From positions 124,001-188,000 of the forward strand of contig JAHLLA010000002.1 of NCBI GenBank assembly GCA_020444415.1: DNA of 64,000 nt, given 5' to 3'. Of this stretch, positions 1 to 9,480 are shown in pieces. Each line of letters begins with the position of its first letter. Positions within the stretch are counted from its first letter, which is position 1. A program made the translations under genes and the position numbers. Below the pieces are notes generated by a model. That model was not told where the DNA came from. It saw nothing but the letters and a program-made list of their open reading frames with translations, and did no database searches. This DNA comes from Bacteroidota bacterium. Lineage in GTDB: Bacteria; Bacteroidota; Bacteroidia; Bacteroidales; F082.

Positions 1-1028
1 TTAAAAAAGTCAAATCTATGGGTCCAACTGGCTTTTTTGTCAGCGATTAAAAGCTCAAGCAATAATAAAAAAAGTGCCGCCGCCAGGTAATACTGGAAAC
101 GATCCTCATAATCGGTAAATTGCTTGGTTTCTATTTCTTTTTTTTCAATCTGGCTGATGTCGTCAAATATTTTACGTAAACCGGTACTTGCATTATTAGC
201 CCTTGCATACGAACCATTTCCTGCAGCAGCGATCTGCCTGAGCATGTCCTCGTTGAGTTTGGTGACGATGGTTTGTCCCTGGCGGTCTTTTTTAAAACCG
301 GTTTGGTTCCCATATTGGTTGTACAAGGGAATCGGCGAACCTTCAGGCAAACCCATTCCGATGGTAAACACCTTGATACCAAGTTCTGCAGCTTCAGAGG
401 CTGCACCAACGGCATCGTCTTCATGATTTTCACCATCAGTGATTACAATGATCGCTTTATTATGCTCTCCTTCAATATCAAATGATTCCACCGCCATATT
501 GATAGCTTCACCTATGGCAGTTCCCTGTGATGGAACAATTTTAGTGTCGACGGCAGAGAGGAACAATCTTGCCGCTGCATAATCCGTAGTTAATGGTAAC
601 TGTTTGTAGGCATTTCCAGCAAAAATAATAATACCTATCCGGTCACCTTCGAGCTTAGTGATCAGGCTCGAAATTGCCATTTTTGATCTCTCCAACCTGT
701 TGGGTTTGATATCTTCCGCCAGCATCGAATTAGATACATCCAGCACCAGCATTAAATCGATACCTTCCCGCTTTACTTTCTCCAGCTTAGAACCAATCTG
801 CGGGTTGACAATACCAATCACAAACAAAACAAATGCTACTAGCACAAGAATGAACTTGATATATGGTTTGGATTTAGATTCATCAGGCATCAGCGAACCG
901 ATGATCTTTCTGTCGCCAAGGCGTTTTTTTGCATTTTTACGCCAGATGTTATAAAACCAAAATACCAGTATCAATACTACTATAAATAGCAATAAGTAAA
1001 CATATTCGGTATTTGCGAACCTGATCAT
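1..1028 (-). CDS. batB: BatB-like VWA-domain membrane protein (3' end just outside window)
   Basis: The minus-strand frame opens at the ATG at 1028 and stays open to the left edge, giving 342 residues without a stop; bases 1-2 begin one more codon, so only the extreme C-terminus is missing. I see membrane segments near residues 10-27 and 58-75, then a von Willebrand A domain whose metal-binding MIDAS motif DVSNS lies at 97-101, and a third membrane segment near the C-terminus (about 316-334). BatA/BatB proteins are inner-membrane proteins with a periplasmic VWA domain, linked to aerotolerance and stress resistance in Bacteroides and Leptospira; the molecular role is unsettled. It lies 40 bases after batA and is the last visible gene of the moxR operon; batC/D/E would be expected further left. 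Confidence 0.9.
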   Translation of the reverse strand, partial: MIRFANTEYVYLLLFIVVLILVFWFYNIWRKNAKKRLGDRKIIGSLMPDESKSKPYIKFILVLVAFVLFVIGIVNPQIGSKLEKVKREGIDLMLVLDVSNSMLAEDIKPNRLERSKMAISSLITKLEGDRIGIIIFAGNAYKQLPLTTDYAAARLFLSAVDTKIVPSQGTAIGEAINMAVESFDIEGEHNKAIIVITDGENHEDDAVGAASEAAELGIKVFTIGMGLPEGSPIPLYNQYGNQTGFKKDRQGQTIVTKLNEDMLRQIAAAGNGSYARANNASTGLRKIFDDISQIEKKEIETKQFTDYEDRFQYYLAAALFLLLLELLIADKKASWTHRFDFF

Positions 1029-1068
1029 TTTCAGTATTAATTTTTATTTTTTTGTTTATCCATCTTTA

Positions 1069-2067
1069 TTAAGGCAATTTTCTGAAATACAAATAACGTA
1101 ATAGCAATTCAAGCATAAAAGCGACTATTGCGATGAATGCGAATGGCAGAAACATTTCGTGTTTCCTTTTGAATTCCTGCACATCAATCTTTGATTTTTC
1201 AAGTTTGTCTATTTCATCATAAATTTCACGTAGTTTCTCATTATTCTCGGCCCTAAAATACCTGCCGTCCGTTTGCAGTGCAATTTGCTGCAATAATTCT
1301 TCATCGATTTGTACTTCCATTTGCTGCATTTGAATACCATATATTGTTTGAACAGGGTAGGGGGCATAACCTCGCGATCCCACACCAATCGTATATACCC
1401 TGATACCGAACATTTTGGCAATCTCTGCAGCAGAAAGCGGATCAACTGAGCCCGAATTATTAACACCATCGGTTAGCAAGATGATCACTTTTGAAATGGC
1501 TTCAGAATCCTGTAATCGACTAATGGCAGTTGCCAATCCATCACCGATGGCAGTTCCGTCTTCAATCATACCACTCTTTACTTCCCTAAAAAGGTTGGCG
1601 ATCATGGCATGATCTGTTGTAAGTGGCACCTGCGTAAATGCTTCTCCACTGAAAATGACCAAACCTACCCGGTCGTTAGGACGTTTGGCAATGAATTCTT
1701 TTGCTACTTCTTTAGCTGCTTCCAGCCTGTCGGGTTTGAAGTCTCGTGCCAGCATACTTCCCGAAACATCCAACGCCATCACAATATCAATTCCTTCAAT
1801 ATGAATATCCTGCCTCGATGAAACAGATTGTGGCCTGGCCATTGCAACAATTAACAATGCAACAGCCAATAGGCGAAGAACAAATAATATATGGGAGAAC
1901 CAGACTTTAAAATTTGCCGGAACATCTTCAAAAAGTTCAAGTCCTGATACCCGCAGGGTGGCATTGCTTTTCTTGTGCCTGAACCAGTACCAAACGATCA
2001 ATACCGGCAGAATCAATAACAGCCAGAAAAACTCAGGATTTGCCCATGTATCTATCTTGAACATCAT
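1069..2067 (-). CDS. batA: BatA-like VWA-domain membrane protein
   Basis: A 332-residue protein with membrane segments near 11-29 and 58-76, a VWA domain with an intact MIDAS motif (DVSGS at 100-104, with the later T of PLTTD and D of LTDG), and a C-terminal membrane segment near 307-326. This is the standard BatA layout. VWA domains bind protein partners through a Mg ion, so a scaffolding or chaperone-like role with the MoxR ATPase is usually proposed. Its ATG overlaps the stop of the upstream gene by four bases (ATGA), so the two are translationally coupled. A second Met follows directly and either could be used. Paralogous to BatB next door: same topology and MIDAS spacing. Confidence 0.93.
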   Translation of the reverse strand: MMFKIDTWANPEFFWLLLILPVLIVWYWFRHKKSNATLRVSGLELFEDVPANFKVWFSHILFVLRLLAVALLIVAMARPQSVSSRQDIHIEGIDIVMALDVSGSMLARDFKPDRLEAAKEVAKEFIAKRPNDRVGLVIFSGEAFTQVPLTTDHAMIANLFREVKSGMIEDGTAIGDGLATAISRLQDSEAISKVIILLTDGVNNSGSVDPLSAAEIAKMFGIRVYTIGVGSRGYAPYPVQTIYGIQMQQMEVQIDEELLQQIALQTDGRYFRAENNEKLREIYDEIDKLEKSKIDVQEFKRKHEMFLPFAFIAIVAFMLELLLRYLYFRKLP

Positions 2068-3044
2068 ACTTCAGCTTCCTTTTTTGTTTGATCATTATTT
2101 GGTTCATCTGCACGCAATATTGTCTCCTGTTTCGTTTCTTTTACAAAATCCACACAATGGTTCAGACATACGTCATTTTCAAGCGGCGTTGGTTTGGCCT
2201 TGGCAAATTTTACCAGGTCAGCCAGTTTTAATGCTGATTTTAATTTATCGGATACCTCTGTATTGACATGCTTCTCTTTTAGCGCTTCCAGTATTTCATC
2301 AGTCGTCATTTCATGCGCATCCATCAAGAATCTTCGTTCGATATAATCACGCGTGATATCAGTTAACTGCGTATAATATTCTTTCACCCTTCCTGACTGC
2401 CATACTTTTGCCAGGCGCAATTCTTCCAGCATCTGAAATGCAATAACATGGGGTGGTAGTTCGGGTTTTGGTTTGGCGGTAAATAAGGGCTTATTCCTTT
2501 TTCTTTTTTGTATGAACCAGATGATCAGGAATGCAATGACGATGATCAACAATCCAAGTGCAATCCAGGGTAGTGCTTCACGTAAGGTGTATGGTTCCGA
2601 AATAGGCCCTTTTATGGCTTTAAAGGCTTGGCTCGTATCGACAGCAGGTGTAAAAACCTGTATGTAATGCCGGAGGGTATTTGATTCAAAATCGATGGTG
2701 TCATTTTCATGACGGAACTTGAAGGTGTAGGATGGAATTTCAAAGTATCCTGAATCAAATGATGTAAGGGTAAATTGCCTGTTCAGGATGAAAGTATTTT
2801 CCTGATATGATGTGTCAATATCCTGAATATCTATGATTTCTATATTCTTCGAAATGGTATCAATTAACTGAGGCCAGGCTACTATGAATCCTTCTGGTAC
2901 ATTAATGCCCATCCTGTATTGAAACTGGTCGCCAATCATAATGGAATCCCTGTCAATAGATGAAAAGGCTTCCGCATTTTGGGCATTCCCTGCTATGTTC
3001 ATAAACAGGGTTAATAAAAACGCTATGTATATCTTTCGCATCAT
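2064..3044 (-). CDS. Signal-peptide, single-TM protein of the bat operon (BatD-like position)
   Basis: A 326-residue protein with a signal peptide (about 1-21, ending NAQ), a beta-rich extracytoplasmic region, one membrane helix at about 158-178 followed by a basic stop-transfer run (KRKRNK), and a roughly 145-residue cytoplasmic domain rich in helix. Proteins of this shape sit between DUF58 and batA in many Bacteroidota bat operons; the cytoplasmic part resembles the DUF4381-type tail, but I assign no function. It overlaps DUF58 by four bases upstream and batA by four bases downstream, so all three are translated together. It may link a periplasmic sensor or VWA partner to the cytoplasmic MoxR/DUF58 pair; that is inference. 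Confidence 0.82.
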   Translation of the reverse strand: MMRKIYIAFLLTLFMNIAGNAQNAEAFSSIDRDSIMIGDQFQYRMGINVPEGFIVAWPQLIDTISKNIEIIDIQDIDTSYQENTFILNRQFTLTSFDSGYFEIPSYTFKFRHENDTIDFESNTLRHYIQVFTPAVDTSQAFKAIKGPISEPYTLREALPWIALGLLIIVIAFLIIWFIQKRKRNKPLFTAKPKPELPPHVIAFQMLEELRLAKVWQSGRVKEYYTQLTDITRDYIERRFLMDAHEMTTDEILEALKEKHVNTEVSDKLKSALKLADLVKFAKAKPTPLENDVCLNHCVDFVKETKQETILRADEPNNDQTKKEAEV

Positions 3045-3916
3045 CTTCTGGCACTTCTTTTCCTGAACAAATTCATCAGCGGTTTTACATAATCCTGTCC
3101 TGTGTATACTTTGGCCATATCCACGCCATAACGCGAAAAAAGGGCATCCAACTGCCTGCTTTTACTGGCCGACCAGTTGGCATATTTTCTGCGGGTATTT
3201 TTATTGCTGGTGTCAATCCACCTCATGTTGCCTGTTTCCGGGTCCATAGCCCTTAATAAACCGACATTCGGAATTTCCTTTTCCCTGAGGTCAGTAACCC
3301 GAACGGCGATCAGGTCGTGCTTATGGTTGGCAATTTGCAGGGCTTTTTCAAAACCGGAATCCATAAAATCGGAGATAAGAAATGCTGTTGATTTCTTTTT
3401 AATGGCATTGGTAAAAAAGCGCAAGGCTTCAGCAATATCAGTACCTGTGCTTTCTGCTTTAAAATCAATAAGCTCCCTGATGATCCTTAAAATATGAGAC
3501 GATCCTTTTTTCGGTGGAATAAATTGTTCAACCTTATCACTGAAAAAGATGACGCCCACCTTATCATTGTTTTGAATGGCCGAGAATGACAATACTGCAG
3601 CTATTTCAGTGATCAGGCTGGATTTCAGTTGCTGCTGGGTGCCAAAACTATTCGACCCGGATACATCGATCAGCAACATAACTGTTAATTCACGCTCTTC
3701 TTCAAAAATTTTCACATAGGGGTGATTGAAACGCGCTGTCACATTCCAGTCAATATTACGGATATCATCACCATACTGGTATTCACGAACCTCGCTGAAT
3801 GCCATACCCCGTCCTTTAAAAGAACTGTGGTACTCGCCCGAAAAGATCTGATTCGACAATCCACGTGTCTTGATCTCTATCTTCCTGACTTTCTTGAATA
3901 TTTCCTGTGCATCCAT
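3041..3916 (-). CDS. DUF58 domain-containing protein
   Basis: A 291-residue soluble protein with the DUF58 hallmark REYQYGDDIRNIDW at 44-57 and a VWA-like fold with an intact MIDAS core (DVSGSN at 84-89). DUF58 proteins almost always follow a MoxR ATPase and are thought to be its substrate or adaptor. Here it is 95 bases downstream of moxR and overlaps the next gene by four bases. No membrane segment or signal peptide is visible, so it should be cytoplasmic. With batA and batB this makes three VWA-type proteins served by one ATPase. Confidence 0.93.
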   Translation of the reverse strand: MDAQEIFKKVRKIEIKTRGLSNQIFSGEYHSSFKGRGMAFSEVREYQYGDDIRNIDWNVTARFNHPYVKIFEEERELTVMLLIDVSGSNSFGTQQQLKSSLITEIAAVLSFSAIQNNDKVGVIFFSDKVEQFIPPKKGSSHILRIIRELIDFKAESTGTDIAEALRFFTNAIKKKSTAFLISDFMDSGFEKALQIANHKHDLIAVRVTDLREKEIPNVGLLRAMDPETGNMRWIDTSNKNTRRKYANWSASKSRQLDALFSRYGVDMAKVYTGQDYVKPLMNLFRKRSARR

Positions 3917-4011
3917 TTGTTAAGTCTTCAGTCGGCAATCTTCAATCTGTAGTCTATCGTACTAAATGTTTATTAAAATTTTTAATATTGAGGATCAAGT
4001 ATGTTTAGATT
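3917..4011 (-). other. moxR-DUF58 spacer with tandem ACTGAAGA-like repeats
   Basis: The only sizeable gap inside the bat operon. Read on the minus strand, about 3920-3960 holds short degenerate repeats of the type GA(T/C)TGAAGA and GACTACAGA, unlike the surrounding A/T-rich spacer. No stem followed by a T run is seen, so it need not end transcription. Similar low-complexity strings are scattered in Bacteroidota intergenic DNA as I recall, but copy number here cannot be judged from one window. Confidence 0.4.
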
Positions 4012-5004
4012 TTAAGGAACCTCAATGGTATTTAAAATTTCATTGATGATATCTTCACTGGTAATGTTTTCAGCTTCTGCCTCGTAAGTCAGGCCAATAC
4101 GGTGGCGCATCACGTCATGGGCGACCGCCCTGATATCCTCTGGTATGACATAGCCTCTTCTTTTAATAAAAGCATAGGCTTTGGCAGCTAACGCCAGGTT
4201 GATACTGGCACGTGGTGAGGCACCATAGGAAATCATGTGCTCAAATTTATCCAGTTTAAAATCTTTTGGATAGCGAGAAGCAAATACGATATCAGTAATA
4301 TAATTTTCAATTTTTTCATCCAGATAAACTTCGCGAACGATCATCCTTGCTTTAAGAATATCCGTTGTTTTTATAACCCGGTTGGTTACAGCCCTTGTAT
4401 TTGTGATATTCTGACGTAGAATCAGTTTTTCTTCTTCCTGCTTGGGATAATTGATAACCACTTTGAGCATAAACCTGTCCACCTGCGCTTCTGGTAATGG
4501 ATAAGTACCTTCCTGCTCAATGGGATTTTGAGTTGCCATTACTAAAAAGGGCTCTTCCAATGGAAAGGTAGTTTCTCCGATCGTTACCTGCCTTTCCTGC
4601 ATTGCCTCCAGCAGCGCACTTTGTACTTTTGCGGGTGAACGGTTGATCTCATCCGCCAGGATAAAATTAGAAAAGAGTGGTCCCTTTTTGATCACAAACT
4701 CCTCATTCTTCTGGCTGTATATCAGTGTTCCCAGTAAGTCGGCAGGCAGCAAATCGGGTGTAAACTGTATCCGGCTGAATTTGGCATCAATTACATTTGC
4801 CAGTGAGTTAATTGCCAATGTTTTGGCCAACCCCGGAACACCTTCCAGTAAAATATGACCATTGGCCAATAAACCAATCAGGAGGCTTTCCGTCATATGC
4901 TTCTGACCAATAATTACCTTGTTCATCTCCAGGTGGACCAAATCTATGAACTGGCTCTCCCGTTCAATTTTTTCGTTCAGTTCTATAATGTCAACTTGTA
5001 ACAT
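4012..5004 (-). CDS. MoxR-family AAA+ ATPase
   Basis: A 330-residue AAA+ ATPase of the MoxR type: Walker A GVPGLAKT at 55-62, Walker B with LADEINR at 116-122, the ATQNP sensor-1 segment, and a C-terminal lid with SPRAS. MoxR ATPases act as chaperones that mature VWA-domain partners. It is the first gene of the operon running left through DUF58, the membrane-anchored protein, batA and batB, which fits that role exactly. A TAnnTTTG box lies about 27 bases upstream of the ATG. Length is normal for the family. Confidence 0.95.
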   Translation of the reverse strand: MLQVDIIELNEKIERESQFIDLVHLEMNKVIIGQKHMTESLLIGLLANGHILLEGVPGLAKTLAINSLANVIDAKFSRIQFTPDLLPADLLGTLIYSQKNEEFVIKKGPLFSNFILADEINRSPAKVQSALLEAMQERQVTIGETTFPLEEPFLVMATQNPIEQEGTYPLPEAQVDRFMLKVVINYPKQEEEKLILRQNITNTRAVTNRVIKTTDILKARMIVREVYLDEKIENYITDIVFASRYPKDFKLDKFEHMISYGASPRASINLALAAKAYAFIKRRGYVIPEDIRAVAHDVMRHRIGLTYEAEAENITSEDIINEILNTIEVP

Positions 5005-5030
5005 AGTTTATGCTTTTTCTTAATGATGCG

Positions 5031-5038
5031 CAAAGATA
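5031..5038 (-). promoter_or_regulatory. Putative -7 box of the moxR-bat operon
   Basis: On the minus strand this reads TATCTTTG, a full match to the Bacteroidota -7 consensus TAnnTTTG. It ends 26 bases before the moxR ATG. No clear TTG -33 element is seen at the usual distance, so confidence is moderate. Confidence 0.55.
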
Positions 5039-5118
5039 TTAAATACGACTTTTTTCGTCTGTTAATTTTTGTTAAAGGGGGTGAAGAAAAGCTAAATCTT
5101 TAAAGCGGTAGGATTGAT

Positions 5119-5496
5119 TTAAAAATCAGTTCTGATTTCTCTTCCGAATGGCGTTAACGCAATATGGGCCAATTTAAAATGCTGTTGTGCCCATGGTATA
5201 CCAATAATGGTGATAAAAAGAAGGACTCCGAACAGCATATGGGTTAGAAATATCCAAATACCGCCGATAAAAAACCAAATGATATTCATGACTGTAGACA
5301 GACAACCTCCTGCCATTTCAGTTCTCACTACTTTGCTGCCAAAGGGCCAAAGGGCCAGCACCCCGATTTTGATGGTTTGTAAACCGAAAGGAATACCAAT
5401 AATGGTGAGCATCAATGCGATACTTGACACAAAATATTCAATAGCCACGGCAAAACCGCCGAAAATAAGCCAGATGATGTTTCCTAAAAATTTCAT
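5119..5496 (-). CDS. YccF domain-containing inner-membrane protein
   Basis: A 125-residue membrane protein built from two copies of one unit: NIIW(L/F)..GG, TIIGIP and PFG(S/R) occur near residues 6-55 and again near 70-120. This is the YccF (DUF307) arrangement, with four or so membrane segments. The function of YccF is unknown. Its ATG overlaps the stop of the upstream epimerase gene by four bases, so the pair is coupled. No regulatory site is seen between them. Confidence 0.88.
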   Translation of the reverse strand: MKFLGNIIWLIFGGFAVAIEYFVSSIALMLTIIGIPFGLQTIKIGVLALWPFGSKVVRTEMAGGCLSTVMNIIWFFIGGIWIFLTHMLFGVLLFITIIGIPWAQQHFKLAHIALTPFGREIRTDF

Positions 5497-6425
5497 AGTT
5501 TTCCTTGATTATAAATATCACTTAATGCTGCTTCAATTGTTTTATATTGAAATTCAAATCCGGATTTCAACAATCGTTGGGGCACCACTTTTAATCCACT
5601 CAGCAGCAATTCGTCTGCCATTTCACCCAGCATGAGCTTCAATACAAATGCAGGCGTATGAATGGCTGCAGGTTTTCCAAGTGCTTTTCCTATAGCTGCA
5701 GCCATTTGGCTGTTGGTAACAGGATGTGGCGCTGTTAAATTAAATGGGCCTTTCAATTCCTCATGGTCAATTACAAACTTAATAGCCCTTACTTCATCTT
5801 TTATATGAATCCACGAGCTCCACTGATTTCCACTACCGATAGGTCCGCCCATAAAAAACTGATAGGGCCTGGCCATTTGTGGCAAAGCCCCTTCATCCCC
5901 GTCTAATACAATACCTGTACGGATATAAACTACACGGGTAAGGTTTTCCAATACCTGTACTGTGTTCTCATTATCGACACCCACTTTTGTTAAAAAGCCA
6001 TTTGTGGCCAGGGAAGTATCTTCAGAAAAGGGTGTATCCGGTTTATCTGAAGACTTTCCGTATACTCCCATACCTGAGCCCTGTATCAAAAACGAAGGTT
6101 TTTTTGTTGCCAGTTGAAAAACTTCTGTAATCAAACGACTGGTGTGAATGCGGCTGTTATAGATCTTTTTCTTTTTAACTTCAGTCCACCTCGAACCCAC
6201 ACTTTCGCCCACCAGATTCACAATCCCATCTACCGTTGAAAATATGGCAGCCAAAGAAGCCGGATCATCGTATTCTGACTTGATAACATCAACATTTTTT
6301 TTTATAAGATGCTGGTGTTTTTCCGGTGACCTGGATAATACAACGATCTCATAATCACATTCCAATTCATTGATCAAGTGTCTGCCGATAAATCCGGTGC
6401 CACCGAGTATGGCAATTTTTTGCAT
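5493..6425 (-). CDS. TIGR01777-family NAD(P)-dependent epimerase/oxidoreductase
   Basis: A 310-residue extended short-chain dehydrogenase. The Rossmann nucleotide-binding motif GGTGFIGR sits at about 8-15, and the signature RWT..KKK.IY.SRI near 80-95 is typical of the TIGR01777 (YfcH/SulA-like) family, followed by a C-terminal DUF1731-like segment (PAFVLKLMLGEMADELL). Substrate is unknown for most members. It is coupled to yccF downstream and lies 28 bases after the secreted FG-GAP gene, which may or may not be co-transcribed. Confidence 0.9.
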   Translation of the reverse strand: MQKIAILGGTGFIGRHLINELECDYEIVVLSRSPEKHQHLIKKNVDVIKSEYDDPASLAAIFSTVDGIVNLVGESVGSRWTEVKKKKIYNSRIHTSRLITEVFQLATKKPSFLIQGSGMGVYGKSSDKPDTPFSEDTSLATNGFLTKVGVDNENTVQVLENLTRVVYIRTGIVLDGDEGALPQMARPYQFFMGGPIGSGNQWSSWIHIKDEVRAIKFVIDHEELKGPFNLTAPHPVTNSQMAAAIGKALGKPAAIHTPAFVLKLMLGEMADELLLSGLKVVPQRLLKSGFEFQYKTIEAALSDIYNQGKL

Positions 6426-6453
6426 ATTAAAGTTCTTTCAAGTATAACAAATA

Positions 6454-9354
6454 TTAAGGCATTTTGATGATCTTACCTGAATATTTTTTACCGTTAACTG
6501 AAATGGTATAATAAAAAGCCATGGCTTCAGATACCTGATCTGAATACACCCATGTGATCTCATGTATTCCTTTACTAAACTGCTTGTCAGCGATTTGATC
6601 AACTTTTCTTCCCAATAAGTCATACACTGAAATTTCTACGTGGGCATTTTGCTCCAGCTTGAACGAGATCACAGCTTTATCATGGAAGGGATTTGGATAA
6701 ACGGCATGTATAAAATCTGTATCATGGTAGAACTCATCCATGCCAACCCAGGCATCAAGGCCACCGGAATAACATACCAGTTTACCATCGCGGCCACCAA
6801 CCACCATTTCCATCGAACCATCACCATTAATATCCTTTATTGTATTGATACCGTCTATGGTTTCGAAGAAATTGTCTGAATAAAGTTCCGTACCATCCGT
6901 GCCATCCATCATATATGCATAATTAGATGAGTAGAGGGTGCCGACAACAAAATCATTCACACCATCACCGCTGATGTCTGTAATCCTGGCCACACTCCAG
7001 CTTTTATCTGCAAGAGACTCGTATACGATCGCGTTTCCGTTGGCACCATCCAGGATAATTGCATTTCTTCCGGAATGTGCTACAAGTACGTCGGCATAAC
7101 CATCCTCATTTACATCATCCATTTTCACTAGCCGCAACATCAGTACATTCCCAATGCTGCCTTGCTCAATAATTTCTTCCGATCCGGGATCGATGATATA
7201 AAAATTGCCAGAAAAGTCTCCGGCCATCACATCCTGCACACCCGAACCATTCACATCATCAAGGCTTGTTAATGCCCATACGGAAGTACCCATCGTGGTT
7301 TTACTCCATTCGACGGAGCCGTCCGTGCCATCCAATCCATAAATAAAGCCTTGTGACTCATCACCATTAGAAGCGCCTGCCAACACATCCGGGAGGTTGT
7401 CATCATTAAAATCCTTAATGCCGATCACTGAAAAAACAGGACCACTCAAATTTCTGTTCCAAATCTGGTCGCCATTGAGGCCATCAAGGCAAAATACACG
7501 TTTTGGACCTACATCCATGGCGTCATCACCCGTTGCAGCGAGCACATCAATAAATCCATCTTCATTGTAATCGTAAGAAGCGTCTACCTGATATACCCAT
7601 CCACCATCTCCATACAGATCCGTATTAAATTTCCAAAGCAATGTGCCGGAATTTCCCGAGATAGCCATGATAGAGCGGTCTCCGCCTGTAGTACCAACAA
7701 TCACTTCTTCCATACCATCATCGTTCAGGTCAGCTACGTCCAGGTCATTTTGGCCGAATACAGAACCTGAATACACAAAATGCTCCCATATTAAGTCGGC
7801 CATGCCGTGGGAATTTCCATTAAAACAACGGATAAAATTATCCTCTGAACAAACGATCACATCATTCACACCATCGCCGGTTACATCTTTGATATGATGA
7901 ATGGCTTTTATGCTGATGTCAAAATCGTAAGGTAACTGGTAGCTCCAGAACACTTCACCGATGGGCCAATCCTGCCGTAAGCCACTGCCGCTTAAACTCA
8001 CCTCATTTGGATTCGAAAATGCATCGTTACTTGAAATTTGGGCCGTTCCTTCAAAATCCAGATCACTGTCGGGCGAGAACCACGTACCAAACCGGGCCAC
8101 TGCCATGGGTTGGATATTTATAGGAAAAGAGATGCCCTGATCCATATAAAATTGCGGTTGGTCAACCGTTATCTGGTTGATCGTAAGCGTTGCATCACCG
8201 AGGTTTTGAATTTCGAGAAACCACCTCGTTGTGGCATCTACCCGCACTTCACCATAATCTTTATCAGCATCGACAATTTCCAGATAAGGGCCATCATAAA
8301 CGGCAGTTCCGGTCAGATGTATCTCTACTTCAGGTGTGATCGGGTCATTGGTTTCAAGGGTTGCTATTACATTAAGTGGACCGGCATCGCCCGGGGTATA
8401 TTCAAATGAAATTTGTTCATCTTCACCCGCGCCTATGGTAAAACTGCCTACCGGCCAGTTGATATATTCAGCACCCGGACCTGTAATGTCACCATAGGTC
8501 ACTTCCAAATCAGCGGTGCCCGTATTTTCAATGGTACAAAGCCATGTTTCTGTTTCATCTATGGTAACCATGCCGTAGTTATGTTCAGTTACAGGAACAT
8601 TAATTTCAGGATTTCCTGATCCACCAAGGTCAATTTTATAGAGGGTGCTTTGTCCGCCCAAAGGGCCATCGCAATACCATAAATATGTGCCATCATATAC
8701 AATTCCTGCGGGACGGTCACCCTCTGACGAATAGTTTTCTAACACCAATCCGGTTTGGTCTATTTTATGGATCATGTCCATATCGTAATCAACTATCCAA
8801 AGAAATTCATCCTGCACACAAATATCCCAAGGCTGGTCGCCTGGCGTGGGAAACTGATCCAGCACAGAACCTGTACCATCCACCTTAAACACTTCGCCGT
8901 CAGGATTGTAATAGCAAGTTGTCCAGAAATCGTCATTGTCCCATGCGATTCCGGAGAAATAGGTGGCCGGTAATTCAAAATCTGACACTAAATCGCCATT
9001 TAAATCTAATTGCATCGCCAGGGCAGGAGAATTGGCACTTGGGTGGTTGGTTGTCCATAAATGCCCGGTAGTTTCATCAAAGGTAAGCCCGTAGGCACCA
9101 TCAATAGGGGCCGTACATTGGATTTGATAACTGCCGTCGGTGGGATCGATTTGGTAAATAATATTATCATCTCCTGAAAATACGGTTCCGGCATAAAGGA
9201 AGGTTCCATCCCACGCTAAACCCGAAGCTTTACCGGGAATAGTATATGCTTCAAGAATGGTCCAGTCCCTGTTATCACCCTTATTTCCGGGCTGACTAAA
9301 CAGTACACTTGATAAAAATAAACTCGATAATAAGGTGATCACTAATTTTTTCAT
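6454..9354 (-). CDS. Secreted FG-GAP repeat protein with T9SS type A sorting domain
   Basis: A 966-residue exported protein. Order: signal peptide (about 1-20), a beta-propeller-like region with WDGTFLYAG and WDNDDFW repeats (about 30-250), two Ig-like choice-of-anchor D/ASPM-type domains (about 250-465), then at least eight FG-GAP-type calcium loops with the pattern D.(N/D/S)(G/D)DG..D(V/F)(L/I/V) (about 485-865), and a C-terminal T9SS type A signal (YPNPFHDKAVISF ... DLLGRKV ... GKIIKMP). The last domain directs export by type IX secretion and attachment to, or release from, the surface. Its binding target is unknown; FG-GAP propellers often mediate adhesion or carbohydrate and matrix contacts. 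Confidence 0.9.
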   Translation of the reverse strand: MKKLVITLLSSLFLSSVLFSQPGNKGDNRDWTILEAYTIPGKASGLAWDGTFLYAGTVFSGDDNIIYQIDPTDGSYQIQCTAPIDGAYGLTFDETTGHLWTTNHPSANSPALAMQLDLNGDLVSDFELPATYFSGIAWDNDDFWTTCYYNPDGEVFKVDGTGSVLDQFPTPGDQPWDICVQDEFLWIVDYDMDMIHKIDQTGLVLENYSSEGDRPAGIVYDGTYLWYCDGPLGGQSTLYKIDLGGSGNPEINVPVTEHNYGMVTIDETETWLCTIENTGTADLEVTYGDITGPGAEYINWPVGSFTIGAGEDEQISFEYTPGDAGPLNVIATLETNDPITPEVEIHLTGTAVYDGPYLEIVDADKDYGEVRVDATTRWFLEIQNLGDATLTINQITVDQPQFYMDQGISFPINIQPMAVARFGTWFSPDSDLDFEGTAQISSNDAFSNPNEVSLSGSGLRQDWPIGEVFWSYQLPYDFDISIKAIHHIKDVTGDGVNDVIVCSEDNFIRCFNGNSHGMADLIWEHFVYSGSVFGQNDLDVADLNDDGMEEVIVGTTGGDRSIMAISGNSGTLLWKFNTDLYGDGGWVYQVDASYDYNEDGFIDVLAATGDDAMDVGPKRVFCLDGLNGDQIWNRNLSGPVFSVIGIKDFNDDNLPDVLAGASNGDESQGFIYGLDGTDGSVEWSKTTMGTSVWALTSLDDVNGSGVQDVMAGDFSGNFYIIDPGSEEIIEQGSIGNVLMLRLVKMDDVNEDGYADVLVAHSGRNAIILDGANGNAIVYESLADKSWSVARITDISGDGVNDFVVGTLYSSNYAYMMDGTDGTELYSDNFFETIDGINTIKDINGDGSMEMVVGGRDGKLVCYSGGLDAWVGMDEFYHDTDFIHAVYPNPFHDKAVISFKLEQNAHVEISVYDLLGRKVDQIADKQFSKGIHEITWVYSDQVSEAMAFYYTISVNGKKYSGKIIKMP

Positions 9355-9461
9355 CTTGCTATTCGTTTTTAATTTTTTCTTTAAAATTAAATATTTTCAT
9401 TGTATGAGAATGATCAGTTCGCATTTTTTTATCTTAAAGATATAATTAGACCTACATATTT

Positions 9462-9469
9462 TACCTTTG
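9462..9469 (+). promoter_or_regulatory. -7 box of the MATE exporter gene
   Basis: TACCTTTG followed by CA matches the Bacteroidota -7 consensus. Only 11 bases separate it from the ATG at 9481, so the leader should be only a few bases long. A -33 TTG is not obvious. Confidence 0.6.
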
Positions 9470-9480
9470 CACGCTGCAAT

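Noticed and set aside
131-436. 101-residue frame opposite and beside batB
   Set aside because: Out-of-frame shadow of the batB coding sequence.
9400-9480. N-terminal extension of the MATE gene
   Set aside because: Contains the TACCTTTG promoter box and is not family-like; ATG 9481 preferred.
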